Origin: CAZWUK01 sp964636685
GTDB taxonomy: Bacteria; Bacillota; Clostridia; Christensenellales; CAG-138
Direction: 5' to 3'
DNA length: 60,897 nucleotides
Assembly (NCBI GenBank): GCA_964636685.1
Contig: CAZWUK010000002.1
Span: forward strand, 1-60,897
Shown one piece after another: positions 16,740-24,910 of the stretch (the stretch's first letter is position 1; every line of letters starts with the position of its first letter). The notes beneath the pieces were generated by a model. It was given only the letters and a program-made list of their open reading frames with translations, searched no databases and was not told where the DNA came from. The translations under genes and the position numbers were made by a program.

Positions 16740-17369
16740 ATGGAATTTTGCGATACTTCCTGCCGTGATTTTGTCGCGGCGCTCTCCGGCAGCGACCCCG
16801 TACCGGGCGGCGGCGGCGCAAGCGCGCTCGTTGGCGCCATCGGCACGGCGCTTGGCCGCATGGTGGGCGCGTTGACCGTCGGAAAGCCAAAATATGCCGC
16901 GGTAGAAGAAAAGCTTTCTAACGCGATGGAGCAAGCTGTCGCATTGCAAGCGTCGCTCCTGTCCCTGATGGATCGGGACGCCGCCGCTTTTTTGCCGCTG
17001 ATGGAAGCGTACCGTCTGCCAAAGGACACAAAAGCCGCGCAAAAAACGCGACAGACCGCAATTGAAGCAGGTCTTGTTGCCGCCGCCGCCGTTCCGCTCG
17101 AATTGATGCGACAGCTGTGCAAAAGCATTGATTTAATCGCCGTCTTTGCGGAAAACGGCTCGCCGATGGCGCTGAGCGACGCCGGCTGCGGGGCAATTTT
17201 GTGCAAAGCCGCGCTCCAAAGCGCCAGCCTCAACGTGTTTATCAACACAAAGTCCATGCAGGATCGATCTGCGGCCGCCGCGATCAACCGCGAGGCGCAG
17301 GCGCTGCTTTCCGACTACCTTGTGCACGCGGACGACATCTTCCTTGCCGTACAAAACCGTTACCTGTAA
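16740..17369 (+). CDS. fchA: Methenyl-THF cyclohydrolase / cyclodeaminase-family protein
   Basis: 209 residues. Cyclodeaminase/cyclohydrolase family: DPVPGGGGASALVGAIGTAL at residues ~20-40 is the family signature. In an operon with fhs and folD but no histidine-degradation genes, the likely role is conversion of 10-formyl-THF to methenyl-THF as in acetogens (FchA), rather than formimino-THF deamination. FolD can also carry a cyclohydrolase activity, so the two may overlap in function. AAGAGGTAAGCT precedes the ATG. Confidence 0.85.
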   Translation: MEFCDTSCRDFVAALSGSDPVPGGGGASALVGAIGTALGRMVGALTVGKPKYAAVEEKLSNAMEQAVALQASLLSLMDRDAAAFLPLMEAYRLPKDTKAAQKTRQTAIEAGLVAAAAVPLELMRQLCKSIDLIAVFAENGSPMALSDAGCGAILCKAALQSASLNVFINTKSMQDRSAAAAINREAQALLSDYLVHADDIFLAVQNRYL

Positions 17370-17381
17370 AGGAGTCCGATC

Positions 17382-18230
17382 ATGGCACAGATTTTGAGCG
17401 GCCGCGAGGTCGCCGCATCGATGCAGCAGCAACAGCTTTTGCGCGTGGCGCAATTGGAAGCGCGCGGCGTTATTCCCTGTCTTGGCATTCTGCGCGTCGG
17501 CAGCCGGTCGGACGACCTCTCCTATGAGCGCGGCGTGGAAAAGAAGGCCGCTGCGCTCGGAATCGCCGTAAAAAAGTATCTGCTGCCGGAAAACGCCGAT
17601 ACCGAAGCGGTGCTTTTTGCCATTGCCGCGTGCAATGCCGACCCGGCCGTTCACGGGCTGCTGTTGTTGCAGCCTCTGCCGGAGCACATCGACAATAAAC
17701 GCGTGCGCAATGCGCTCACCCTGAAAAAAGACGCCGACGGCGTGACCGACGCGTCGCTTTCCGGTCTTTTTCTCGGCGACAGCACGGTGTTTTCGCCCTG
17801 TACAGCAGAGGCGTGCCTGACGATGCTGGATCATTACGGGATCGATTGCGCGGGCAAGCATGTCGTTGTCATCGGCAGGAGCATGGTGGTCGGCAAGCCC
17901 CTTGCCATGCTGCTTTTAGCGCGCAACGCGACCGTCACCGTCTGTCACTCCAAAACAGAAAACCTTGCTGCGCTGTGTCAAAGCGCCGACATTTTGATCG
18001 CCGCGGCAGGTCGAGCACGGATGGTTACGGAAAGCTTTGTCCGCCCCGGCCAGATCGTACTGGACGTTGGCGTCAACTTTACCCCCACCGGCGAAATGAC
18101 CGGCGACGTCGCGTTTGATTCGGTATCCCCCGTCGTTTCCGCGATCACGCCCGTTCCCGGTGGCGTCGGGGCCGTCACCACCTCGGTGCTGCTCGAGCAT
18201 GTGCTGAACGCGGCAGAGCAAGCCGAATAA
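17382..18230 (+). CDS. folD: Methylene-THF dehydrogenase/cyclohydrolase
   Basis: 282 residues, FolD fold. SYERGVEKKAAALGI includes the conserved Tyr-x3-Lys of the active site; DGVTDASLSG, VVVIGRSMVVGKPLAMLLL and TPVPGGVGAVTTSVL are the NAD(P)-binding and C-terminal signatures. It interconverts methenyl- and methylene-THF. In most FolD proteins the stretch is DGFH and GRSxIVGxP; here it is DGVT and GRSMVVGKP, mild variants. It is the last gene of the one-carbon operon and ends at a terminator shared with the convergent MATE gene. Confidence 0.96.
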   Translation: MAQILSGREVAASMQQQQLLRVAQLEARGVIPCLGILRVGSRSDDLSYERGVEKKAAALGIAVKKYLLPENADTEAVLFAIAACNADPAVHGLLLLQPLPEHIDNKRVRNALTLKKDADGVTDASLSGLFLGDSTVFSPCTAEACLTMLDHYGIDCAGKHVVVIGRSMVVGKPLAMLLLARNATVTVCHSKTENLAALCQSADILIAAAGRARMVTESFVRPGQIVLDVGVNFTPTGEMTGDVAFDSVSPVVSAITPVPGGVGAVTTSVLLEHVLNAAEQAE

Positions 18231-18244
18231 CCTCATCCATAGCA

Positions 18245-18277
18245 AAAAAGCCATGCCTTTTTCGGACATGGCTTTTT
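18245..18277. terminator. Bidirectional terminator folD / MATE
   Basis: AAAAAGCCATG (18245-18255) and CATGGCTTTTT (18267-18277) form an 11-bp stem with T-runs on both strands, between convergent genes. Confidence 0.88.
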
Positions 18278-18285
18278 GATTTCCG

Positions 18286-19644
18286 TTATGCAATGACTCG
18301 TTTTTTACTCCATTTACCGCTCAAAAAGCGGAGCGTAAAGCACAGTGCGCGAAATGCCCAGTCGCAGTACATCGCGTACCAGACGCCCGGCACGCCCAGA
18401 TGAAACTGCGTCACAAATACATATCCCAGACCAATACGCAGCACCCACATGGAGATCATTGAAATGACCATGGTGAATTTTGCATCGCCCGCGGCGCGCA
18501 GCGCGTTGGGGAAGGTGAACGACAGCGGCCAGATCAAAATCTGCATGATGGAAGTAACCGGCAAGATCTTGACCACCGTCGCTGTTGCCTCCTCGCTCAA
18601 ATGAAACCAGCCCGCAACCTGCGTGCCAAACAGCAATATGGGGAAACAGCTCAAAAACATGCCCACCGATGCAAACAGCAATAATTTGCCGGTGTACTTT
18701 TTTGCCTGCTGCTGCTCGCCGGCGCCCATACACTGTCCGACTACGGTAATCATAGAGAGATTCATCGCCGACCCCGGCACAAGCTCCAAACGCGCGACGG
18801 TGTCCGAAATGGCGTTTGCAGCAATTGCCGCCGTGCCGAGCCCCGCAATCAGCGACTGCAAAATCAGCTTGCCCGCCTGAAACAGTCCGTTCTCAACCCC
18901 GCTGGGAATACCGATGCGCAGGATGTTCTTCACCATCGCGCCCGAAAAACGCACATGGCGCAGATCGCGCAAATAGATGGGATTGGTTCTATTGCGAATC
19001 AGCAGAAGCATCAAAACGGCGGAAACCGCGCGCGATACCAGCGTCGCGACGCCCGCGCCCGCCGTTCCCAGCCCAAAGCCATAGATCAGGATTGCGTTTC
19101 CGCCGATATTGATTACGTTCATCAAAAGTGACGCAAGCATAGAAACGCGGCTGTTTCCCATTGCGCGAAACAAAGCCGCGCAGGAATTATACGCCGCGAG
19201 AAACGGAAACGACAACGCCGTCAGCAGGAGATATACCGAAGCGTGCCCCAGAACCTCCGGATCGATGCTGCCGAATATCAAATGCAGCAGCGACCGGTTG
19301 GCGGCAAGAACCGCGGCTGTAATTACGGTGCAGCTGAACACCGCAAGATACAACAGCTGCTTTCCGGCCCGGCTCGCGTTTTCGCGGTCTCCGCGCCCGA
19401 TATACTGTGCGGCGACCACGGCGCCGCCCGCAGTCAGTGCTGCGAGAATCTGGATCATCAGCGTATTGACGGTATCGACCAGCGCAACGCCGGACACCGC
19501 CGCTTCGCCAACCGAGGTCAGCATCACGGTATCCGCCATGCCGACGAGCATCGCAAGAAATTGCTCGACGACGAGCGGAAGGATTAAAGCAAACAGTGCG
19601 CGGCGGTCAAACAGCGGCGCACGAATGGGTTTCGTTTGTTCCAT
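18286..19644 (-). CDS. MATE family efflux transporter
   Basis: 452 residues with 12 hydrophobic segments in two homologous halves, as in MATE/NorM cation antiporters. The N-terminal PLVVEQFLAMLVGMADTVML and AALTAGGAVVAAQYIGRGD and the second-half counterpart (GLFQAGKLILQSLIAGLG) are typical. The substrate is unknown. Only a weak RBS (GTGGGAA) is seen; the darA stop is 15 bases upstream, so the pair is likely co-transcribed from the darA promoter. Confidence 0.93.
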   Translation of the reverse strand: MEQTKPIRAPLFDRRALFALILPLVVEQFLAMLVGMADTVMLTSVGEAAVSGVALVDTVNTLMIQILAALTAGGAVVAAQYIGRGDRENASRAGKQLLYLAVFSCTVITAAVLAANRSLLHLIFGSIDPEVLGHASVYLLLTALSFPFLAAYNSCAALFRAMGNSRVSMLASLLMNVINIGGNAILIYGFGLGTAGAGVATLVSRAVSAVLMLLLIRNRTNPIYLRDLRHVRFSGAMVKNILRIGIPSGVENGLFQAGKLILQSLIAGLGTAAIAANAISDTVARLELVPGSAMNLSMITVVGQCMGAGEQQQAKKYTGKLLLFASVGMFLSCFPILLFGTQVAGWFHLSEEATATVVKILPVTSIMQILIWPLSFTFPNALRAAGDAKFTMVISMISMWVLRIGLGYVFVTQFHLGVPGVWYAMYCDWAFRALCFTLRFLSGKWSKKRVIA

Positions 19645-19659
19645 GGATTCACGTTCCCA

Positions 19660-19986
19660 CTAAAATTTGTAAAAGCCCTCCGCATCAAGTACAAATACGG
19701 TCGCGCCGCCCACCGTTACGGTCATGGGCATGGCAACGCTGTCCACATTATGCGGAATCCCGCTCGCGGGAACTGTGACCACCTGGCGCTTGCTGGACTT
19801 TGCTTTGATGATGTCCAGCGCCCCTTGCAGCCGGTCTTCTTCGACGCCGATCATCAGGGTCGTATTGCCGCCCCGCAAAAAGCCGCCGGTGCTGGCAATG
19901 TGCGTCACACTGATCTCATGCTCGATCAACGCGCGTGTCAGCGCTCTTTTATCGTCGTCCTGCACGATCACAAACAGCAGTTTCAT
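19660..19986 (-). CDS. darA: Cyclic-di-AMP receptor protein (PII-like)
   Basis: 108 residues. Matches the DarA/PstA family: MKLLFVIVQDDDKRALTRAL, then STGGFLRGGNTTLMIGV with the Gly-rich nucleotide loop. It is a small cytosolic trimeric PII-like sensor of c-di-AMP whose output partner is generally unknown. RBS CGGAGGG is well placed. Pairing with a MATE exporter 15 bases downstream is a context clue worth noting but is not known to me as a rule. Confidence 0.93.
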   Translation of the reverse strand: MKLLFVIVQDDDKRALTRALIEHEISVTHIASTGGFLRGGNTTLMIGVEEDRLQGALDIIKAKSSKRQVVTVPASGIPHNVDSVAMPMTVTVGGATVFVLDAEGFYKF

Positions 19987-20017
19987 CGGTATCCCTCCGT
20001 TTCACTTTTACACTTGC

Positions 20018-20026
20018 AGTATACCA
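20018..20026 (-). promoter_or_regulatory. Extended -10 promoter of darA
   Basis: Minus strand TGGTATACT, with TATACT at 20023-20018 and no convincing -35. The start codon is 32 bases downstream. The rest of 20027-20183 shows nothing I can assign. Confidence 0.6.
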
Positions 20027-20183
20027 CAGTTTTCCATGGCAGAAAAGCGGTCTGTTTGCGTATTCCCGCCTGTATGCGGGTTTGCGTTCACAAGCGCCCT
20101 GTTCTTCCATAAATTGTAATGCTCAAAAACTGCTTTTAACGGATATGCTCGAGTGAAAACAAAACGAATCTGATCGCGCATGA

Positions 20184-21476
20184 TTAGCTGCTATGATTCT
20201 TCTCTGCCTGTCGCAGATAGGCCGCAATCACGGAGGGATCCTGGCAGAGCATGGGATCGCCGTGCATCCGAAACGGTCGAAACACATCGTCTACCCGCTT
20301 CTTTTCTGCCTGCGTCAGCTCCGGTTTTTCGCAGGGCGCCGCAAAAAAGCGCGCATACGGCGTGTACACATTGTACCGTCGCCGCCCGACGACCGTACAA
20401 AACGCCGCGTCCCGCGCGCATACGGGAACACTCTTGTCAAAGCCGCCTGTTTCAAAAAACAGCCCCCTTTCCACCAGAAGCACGCGGCTTGCGGCGGATA
20501 CGTTTCGGATGCAATGGCAGCAGTGGTTTTGCACCGGATCGGCAAAGCTTTCCTGCACGCCCGTATACAGGCTGACCGGCAGCGTGGAGATACCCAGCGC
20601 CAGCCCCGCCTGCACAATCTGCTTTTCACGCGTAATCAGCTTGCCGCCCACGACGCCGTTGCCTTGCCACCGGCACAGCTCCACCATCCGCTCGATTCCG
20701 TCATAGCAGGCAAAGGCAATTCCCGCGTCGATCAGCAGCAGCATGCTGCCGTGCGCTTCCTCGATTGCGCTTTGTACGCTGTCTTCTCCGCCGCCGCGCC
20801 AAAAAACGCGCGCCGCCCCGTTTTGCGCCAGCGCTGAAAAATACCGCCGTCCCGCAAGCGTCGGAATCCCGGTATACGCAACCAGGAATTCTACGTCACG
20901 ATAGGTATTGTACAGCTCCGCCGATTCCAGCGTGACGCGAATGGCGGCGGGGTTCGCTCCCCGCACAACGACCGATACCAGCAGCCCCGACGGGACGCCG
21001 TAACGAACGCCAAAGGTATCCCGCGTCAGACCGTCCACGGCATACCCATCGCGTCCCATTGCGCAAACCGCCCGATCCAAAAGCTTTGGCTCCTGCGGAT
21101 GCTGCAATCTCTCCCCCCAACGCAGCGTCTCCGGTATGTGGTAAATAAACGCCGCCTGCGCCGCCGCGCGCAGCACAAACGCATAGTAGGACGCCGGATC
21201 GGAAGGATCTACCGGACAGCAGGCTTCATACAGGCTCCTGCGCAGCGCCAGCGGGAACCCGACGGCGTTGAAGGACAGCATCGTATCCGGCGAATAGACA
21301 GGCTTATGCACGGCTTCCCATGCGCCGCTATCCGTTAAAACCGCTTCATCGGCAAAAATAAAATCCGCGCCAAGCTTTGCCGCCTGCAAAAAACGCGGCA
21401 GAGCATCCTCGCGCAGCTTGCCCTTTGGCCCAAGTAAAAGCGCATATTCTCCGTTCTCAGTCAAAAACGTCTGCAT
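20184..21476 (-). CDS. Degenerate GT2-type glycosyltransferase-like protein
   Basis: 430 residues. The order of motifs follows the tandem GT2 (rhamnan-type) proteins: an N-terminal part matching the second half of one GT-A domain (ADFIFADEAVLTDSG, VHKPVYSPDTMLSFNAVG), a second GT-A-like domain (VSVVVRGANPAAIRVTLESA, GNGVVGGKLI, VERGLFFETGGFD). The Asp-rich D-x-D loop expected after GEYALLL reads GPKGKL, and the first strand of a usual GT2 N-terminus is missing, so catalysis by the first domain is doubtful. The start ATG 21476 has no clear RBS and lies just after the terminator of the ABC operon. The reading frame is otherwise intact, so a non-catalytic or altered role is possible. Confidence 0.6.
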   Translation of the reverse strand: MQTFLTENGEYALLLGPKGKLREDALPRFLQAAKLGADFIFADEAVLTDSGAWEAVHKPVYSPDTMLSFNAVGFPLALRRSLYEACCPVDPSDPASYYAFVLRAAAQAAFIYHIPETLRWGERLQHPQEPKLLDRAVCAMGRDGYAVDGLTRDTFGVRYGVPSGLLVSVVVRGANPAAIRVTLESAELYNTYRDVEFLVAYTGIPTLAGRRYFSALAQNGAARVFWRGGGEDSVQSAIEEAHGSMLLLIDAGIAFACYDGIERMVELCRWQGNGVVGGKLITREKQIVQAGLALGISTLPVSLYTGVQESFADPVQNHCCHCIRNVSAASRVLLVERGLFFETGGFDKSVPVCARDAAFCTVVGRRRYNVYTPYARFFAAPCEKPELTQAEKKRVDDVFRPFRMHGDPMLCQDPSVIAAYLRQAEKNHSS

Positions 21477-21498
21477 ACGAATAGAATGCTGCAAAGAC

Positions 21499-21540
21499 CA
21501 AAAAAATAAACGGGCGATCCCAATGGAACCGCCCGTTCGT
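21499..21540 (-). terminator. Terminator of the amino-acid ABC operon
   Basis: Minus strand: ACGGGCGGTTCC pairs with GGATCGCCCGT (one bulge) followed by TTATTTTTTT. It lies between the binding-protein gene and the GT2-like gene. Confidence 0.8.
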
Positions 21541-21558
21541 ATGCGAAAATCGATGTGT

Positions 21559-22377
21559 TTACTCCATGATTGCCTGATCGCGGATATCCTGCGCTTCTTC
21601 GGCGAAGGCAGCAATCGCGTTGGAATCCACCAGCTTCTTGATGCTTGCGTTCACCGCTTCCAGAAGCTCGGGCGCATCCTTCGGCAGACCCGCGACGTAT
21701 CCGGCCGCGCCGGTCGTGAAGGTGACTGCGGAGACGGTCAGCTCCGGATTGTTGGCGATATAGGATTCCGCGATGGGTTTCTCCACGAGGATGGCGTCCA
21801 GCGCACCCGCCTTCAGCTCGGTGACAAGCTGCGTCACCTTCTTGAGCGCGACTTCCTCAGCACCCGTCAGCTGGGGGAAATAGTCCGTCTGGAGCGTAGA
21901 ACCAAGCTGCACGCCGACCTTCTTGCCGCTGAAGCTGTCAAGTCCTGTATAGGCGTCCGCACCGTCTGCAAGAACCACCGCGACGACTTCGTCGATATAA
22001 TACACATCGGTAAAGGACATGACCTCGGCCCTTTCTTCGGTCGCATTATAGGCGGCGAGGATCATATCGATCGTGCCCATCTGCAATGCGCTGTCAAGGC
22101 CGTTGAAGTCCATGGCTTCGATCTTCAGCTCCACGCCGAGATCCGCTGCGATGGCTTTCGCGATCTCCATGTCGATGCCCTTGTATTCCATCTGTCCATC
22201 CGCACCCGCGATGATAAATTCATACGGCGCATAGTCGGGAGAGGTGCCTACCACAAGCACGCCCGCTTCTTTGATCTGCTCAAGCTTCGTCTTGGGCGCT
22301 TCGGTCTTGGGCGCGCAGCCCACGGTCAGGGAAAGAACGAACAGAACCGACAAACAAATTGCAAGTACCTTTTTCAT
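21559..22377 (-). CDS. Amino-acid ABC transporter substrate-binding lipoprotein
   Basis: 272 residues. Lipoprotein signal peptide (KKVLAICLSVLFVLSLTVGC) followed by a family 3 solute-binding fold: LVVGTSPDYAPYEFI, GIDMEIAKAIAADLGVELKI, then DMILAAYNATEERAEVMSFT. This family binds polar amino acids (Gln, Arg, His, cystine); the ligand is not fixed by sequence. RBS AAGGAG is well placed. It is the third gene of a permease-ATPase-binding protein operon. Confidence 0.93.
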   Translation of the reverse strand: MKKVLAICLSVLFVLSLTVGCAPKTEAPKTKLEQIKEAGVLVVGTSPDYAPYEFIIAGADGQMEYKGIDMEIAKAIAADLGVELKIEAMDFNGLDSALQMGTIDMILAAYNATEERAEVMSFTDVYYIDEVVAVVLADGADAYTGLDSFSGKKVGVQLGSTLQTDYFPQLTGAEEVALKKVTQLVTELKAGALDAILVEKPIAESYIANNPELTVSAVTFTTGAAGYVAGLPKDAPELLEAVNASIKKLVDSNAIAAFAEEAQDIRDQAIME

Positions 22378-22409
22378 TTTGATTTACTCCTTTATTTCCA
22401 TCTCAATTA

Positions 22410-23144
22410 TTATAAAACTTTTGAAAGGAACAACCGCGTCCGCTCGTTTTCCGGATTGTCGAAGAGCTCCTTCGGCGCTTTGTCCTCCAATATCTGCCCC
22501 GCATCCATAAACAGGACGCGGCTACAGGCTTCCTTGGCAAAATTCATTTCGTGCGTGACCACGATCATCGTCATACCGCCTTTGGCAAGCGATCGCATGA
22601 CGTCCAGCACCTCGCCCACCATCTCGGGATCAAGCGCGCTGGTCGGCTCGTCAAAGAGCATTACATCCGGCCGCATCGCCAGCGCCCGCACGATCGCAAT
22701 GCGCTGCTTCTGCCCGCCGGAAAGCTGTCTTGGCATTGCCTTTGCCCGGTCGGAAAGCCCTACCCGCTCGAGCAGCTCCATGGCGTAGGCTTCCGCGTCC
22801 GCTTTTTTCTCATGCTTTGCAAGCTGCGGCGCAAGCGTGATGTTATCCAGAACGTTGAGGTGGTTGAACAGGTTAAACTGCTGAAACACCATCCCCATCC
22901 GCTGTCGGTGCCGGTCGATGTTCACGTGCTTATCCGTCATCTCCGCGCCTTCGAATACGATGCGCCCGGCGGTCGGCTTTTCCAAAAGGTTCAGGCATCG
23001 CAGCATCGTGCTCTTGCCCGAGCCGGAGGGTCCGATCACGCCCACCACTTCGCCTTGCTCAATGGTGAGGTTGACCCCGTCGAGCGCCGTCAGGTGTCCG
23101 TACTTGACAATAAGATCCTGTACCTCGATCATGGGACTTTTCAT
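22410..23144 (-). CDS. Polar amino-acid ABC transporter ATPase
   Basis: 244 residues. GlnQ-type ATPase: Walker A GPSGSGKSTMLRCLN, Q-loop MVFQQFNLF, signature LSGGQKQRIAIVRAL, Walker B VMLFDEPTSALDPE, His switch VVTHEM. The start overlaps the permease stop by ATGA (23141-23144). It powers import by the adjacent permease and binding protein. Confidence 0.97.
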   Translation of the reverse strand: MKSPMIEVQDLIVKYGHLTALDGVNLTIEQGEVVGVIGPSGSGKSTMLRCLNLLEKPTAGRIVFEGAEMTDKHVNIDRHRQRMGMVFQQFNLFNHLNVLDNITLAPQLAKHEKKADAEAYAMELLERVGLSDRAKAMPRQLSGGQKQRIAIVRALAMRPDVMLFDEPTSALDPEMVGEVLDVMRSLAKGGMTMIVVTHEMNFAKEACSRVLFMDAGQILEDKAPKELFDNPENERTRLFLSKVL

Positions 23145-23818
23145 GCCGCGCCCTCCTTCTTCATGCTCTTTTCAAGCAAGCCGATCAGCTTGGAGAGCGG
23201 GAACGTGATGCAGAAGTACAGCAGCGCCACCACGATCAGCGGTTCAAAGGGTCGCGCCGTGCCGGCTCTGACCAGGTCGCCCATATACATCAATTCAAAC
23301 ACGCCTACGACCGAGCAGATCGAGCTTTCCTTGATGATCGTTACAAACTCGTTTCCCAGTGCGGGAAGGATGTTGCGAACCGCCTGCGGCAGCACGATGC
23401 GCCACATGGTCTGTCCGCCGGTCAAGCCCAGGCTTCTTCCCGCCTCGGTCTGCCCGTGATCCACCGCCGAGATGCCTGCGCGGATGATCTCTGCAACGTA
23501 TGCGGTGGAGTTGAACGCCATCGCAATCACACAGGGGATGAACACGCTCATCTTGGACAGCACCGGAAAGAGAATAATCAACCCGTAGCGAAAAATATAC
23601 AGCTGCACCAGCAGCGGCGTACCGCGTACAAATTCCACATATGCCGCGGAGAGAAACCGCACCGCCTTGTGCTTTGAGATGCGCAAAAGCCCCATCAGCG
23701 TGCCAAGGATCGCACCGAGCAGCACGGAAACGGCGGAAAGCTTTAATGTCATCCAAAGGCCGTCGATCAAAAACTGGCCATAGGTATCCAGAAACGCAAA
23801 GCTGAATGTATAGCTCAT
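23141..23818 (-). CDS. Polar amino-acid ABC transporter permease
   Basis: 225 residues. HisM/GlnP-type permease with the EAA loop EAGRSLGLTGGQTMWRIVLP and a five-segment topology starting at FLIDGLWMTLKLSAVSVLL. Strong RBS AAAGGAGG. First gene of the operon behind a consensus promoter. Confidence 0.95.
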   Translation of the reverse strand: MSYTFSFAFLDTYGQFLIDGLWMTLKLSAVSVLLGAILGTLMGLLRISKHKAVRFLSAAYVEFVRGTPLLVQLYIFRYGLIILFPVLSKMSVFIPCVIAMAFNSTAYVAEIIRAGISAVDHGQTEAGRSLGLTGGQTMWRIVLPQAVRNILPALGNEFVTIIKESSICSVVGVFELMYMGDLVRAGTARPFEPLIVVALLYFCITFPLSKLIGLLEKSMKKEGAA

Positions 23819-23850
23819 TTTTCCGGCCTCCTTTTTTTTGCAATGTACGG

Positions 23851-23879
23851 AGTATACCGCATGTTTATGCAGATGTCAA
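23851..23879 (-). promoter_or_regulatory. Consensus sigma-A promoter of the ABC operon
   Basis: Minus strand TTGACA (23879-23874), exactly 17 bp, TATACT (23856-23851). The -10 is 32 bases before the start codon. Confidence 0.9.
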
Positions 23880-24066
23880 GTATATTATTGCATATTATTC
23901 ATGTTTTCAATTGCTTTGCCGCATTTTTTTTGCGCAGTCTGCCGTTCGCGGAATCCCGTTCCTGCTCCTATACAGAAACAAAAGCGCCCCATCCTCCGAT
24001 CCGGGCGCCTTTGTCAAAACCCATGCGTTCCAATCGCATAGCCCCATTGTGCATGGAGCGTATCCG

Positions 24067-24840
24067 TTATACAGTCAAGACAACGACAATCCACGCCACC
24101 GCGGCAGCAGCCGCCGCGCCGAAAATCCACAGCGCTGTGGTTCTGTTTGCATCAAACGCTTTGCAAAGCGATGCCGCTCGACTTCGCATTTTCAGCGTCT
24201 TTACCGGTGTTTCCAGCGCGTCAAGCGCATGCAGCAGATCAAACACCGTGTCCATCCCCTCGCGCTGCTCGGCGGTCGAAAGACGATGCAGCAGCACTTG
24301 TATCTCCGCGGGCATTTTTTGCAGACAGCAGCAGGCACAGAGTATCTGTCCCAATGCCGCCAGATCGTCAGCGATCGTGCTCTGGCAGCAGCTTCTCCGG
24401 CTGAAAAACCCGGTCAGTCGCACAGAACCATCTGCGTTCAGCAAAATCCGGCTGCCCGTCAGGCAACCGTGTACCATGCCAAGGCTGTGCACCACAAGCA
24501 GCGCATTGGCGGCAGACGCCGCAACCGACCGAAGCTCTCCCGCCGAAAGGCGACGCCGCTTTGTGAAGGCTTGCAGGGATACCTCCTCCCGCGGGGACAG
24601 CACCGCCCACGCGGTATTGTCCGCCACAAACGCGTCGATCACCGTATCGGTATGCGCATAGTTTGCAAGCGAATGCAATGCCCGGCAACGTTCCATCGCC
24701 TCGTCGGGCGCCATGCCCGTTTTGAGCAGTGCGACCTCCTGCGCGCGGTGCGCGTCAACCGCGGCGTAATACAACGCGCAGCCGTCTCTTTGCCGCTGCG
24801 TGCGGATGCGGTAGCGACCGTTAATGAAAGCGTCGGTCAT
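24067..24840 (-). CDS. Membrane-anchored pseudokinase-like protein
   Basis: 257 residues from ATG 24840; a GTG 9 bases further up is closer to the GGGAGGG and is an alternative. The order of segments is that of a Ser/Thr protein kinase: YRIRTQ near the N-terminus, a helical C-lobe and VVHSLGMVHGCLTGSRILLN, where HRDLKPxNIL would stand. The catalytic Asp is Cys (HGC), and DFG is replaced by TGF, so phosphotransfer is unlikely. A C-terminal transmembrane helix (LWIFGAAAAAAVAWIVVVL) puts the domain in the cytosol, as in PknB-type receptors but with no extracellular part. The role is unknown; scaffold or regulator is inference. Confidence 0.55.
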   Translation of the reverse strand: MTDAFINGRYRIRTQRQRDGCALYYAAVDAHRAQEVALLKTGMAPDEAMERCRALHSLANYAHTDTVIDAFVADNTAWAVLSPREEVSLQAFTKRRRLSAGELRSVAASAANALLVVHSLGMVHGCLTGSRILLNADGSVRLTGFFSRRSCCQSTIADDLAALGQILCACCCLQKMPAEIQVLLHRLSTAEQREGMDTVFDLLHALDALETPVKTLKMRSRAASLCKAFDANRTTALWIFGAAAAAAVAWIVVVLTV

Positions 24841-24860
24841 CGACTCCACAAGCCCTCCCG

Positions 24861-24898
24861 AAAAAAGAGAAGCTGCCTGCGTTTGCGGACAGCTTCTC
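24861..24898 (-). terminator. Terminator of the M3 peptidase gene
   Basis: GAGAAGCTGCCTGC (24867-24880) pairs with GCGGACAGCTTCTC (24885-24898); minus strand continues into TTTTTT. Confidence 0.9.
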
Positions 24899-24910
24899 GG
24901 CTTGAACCCG

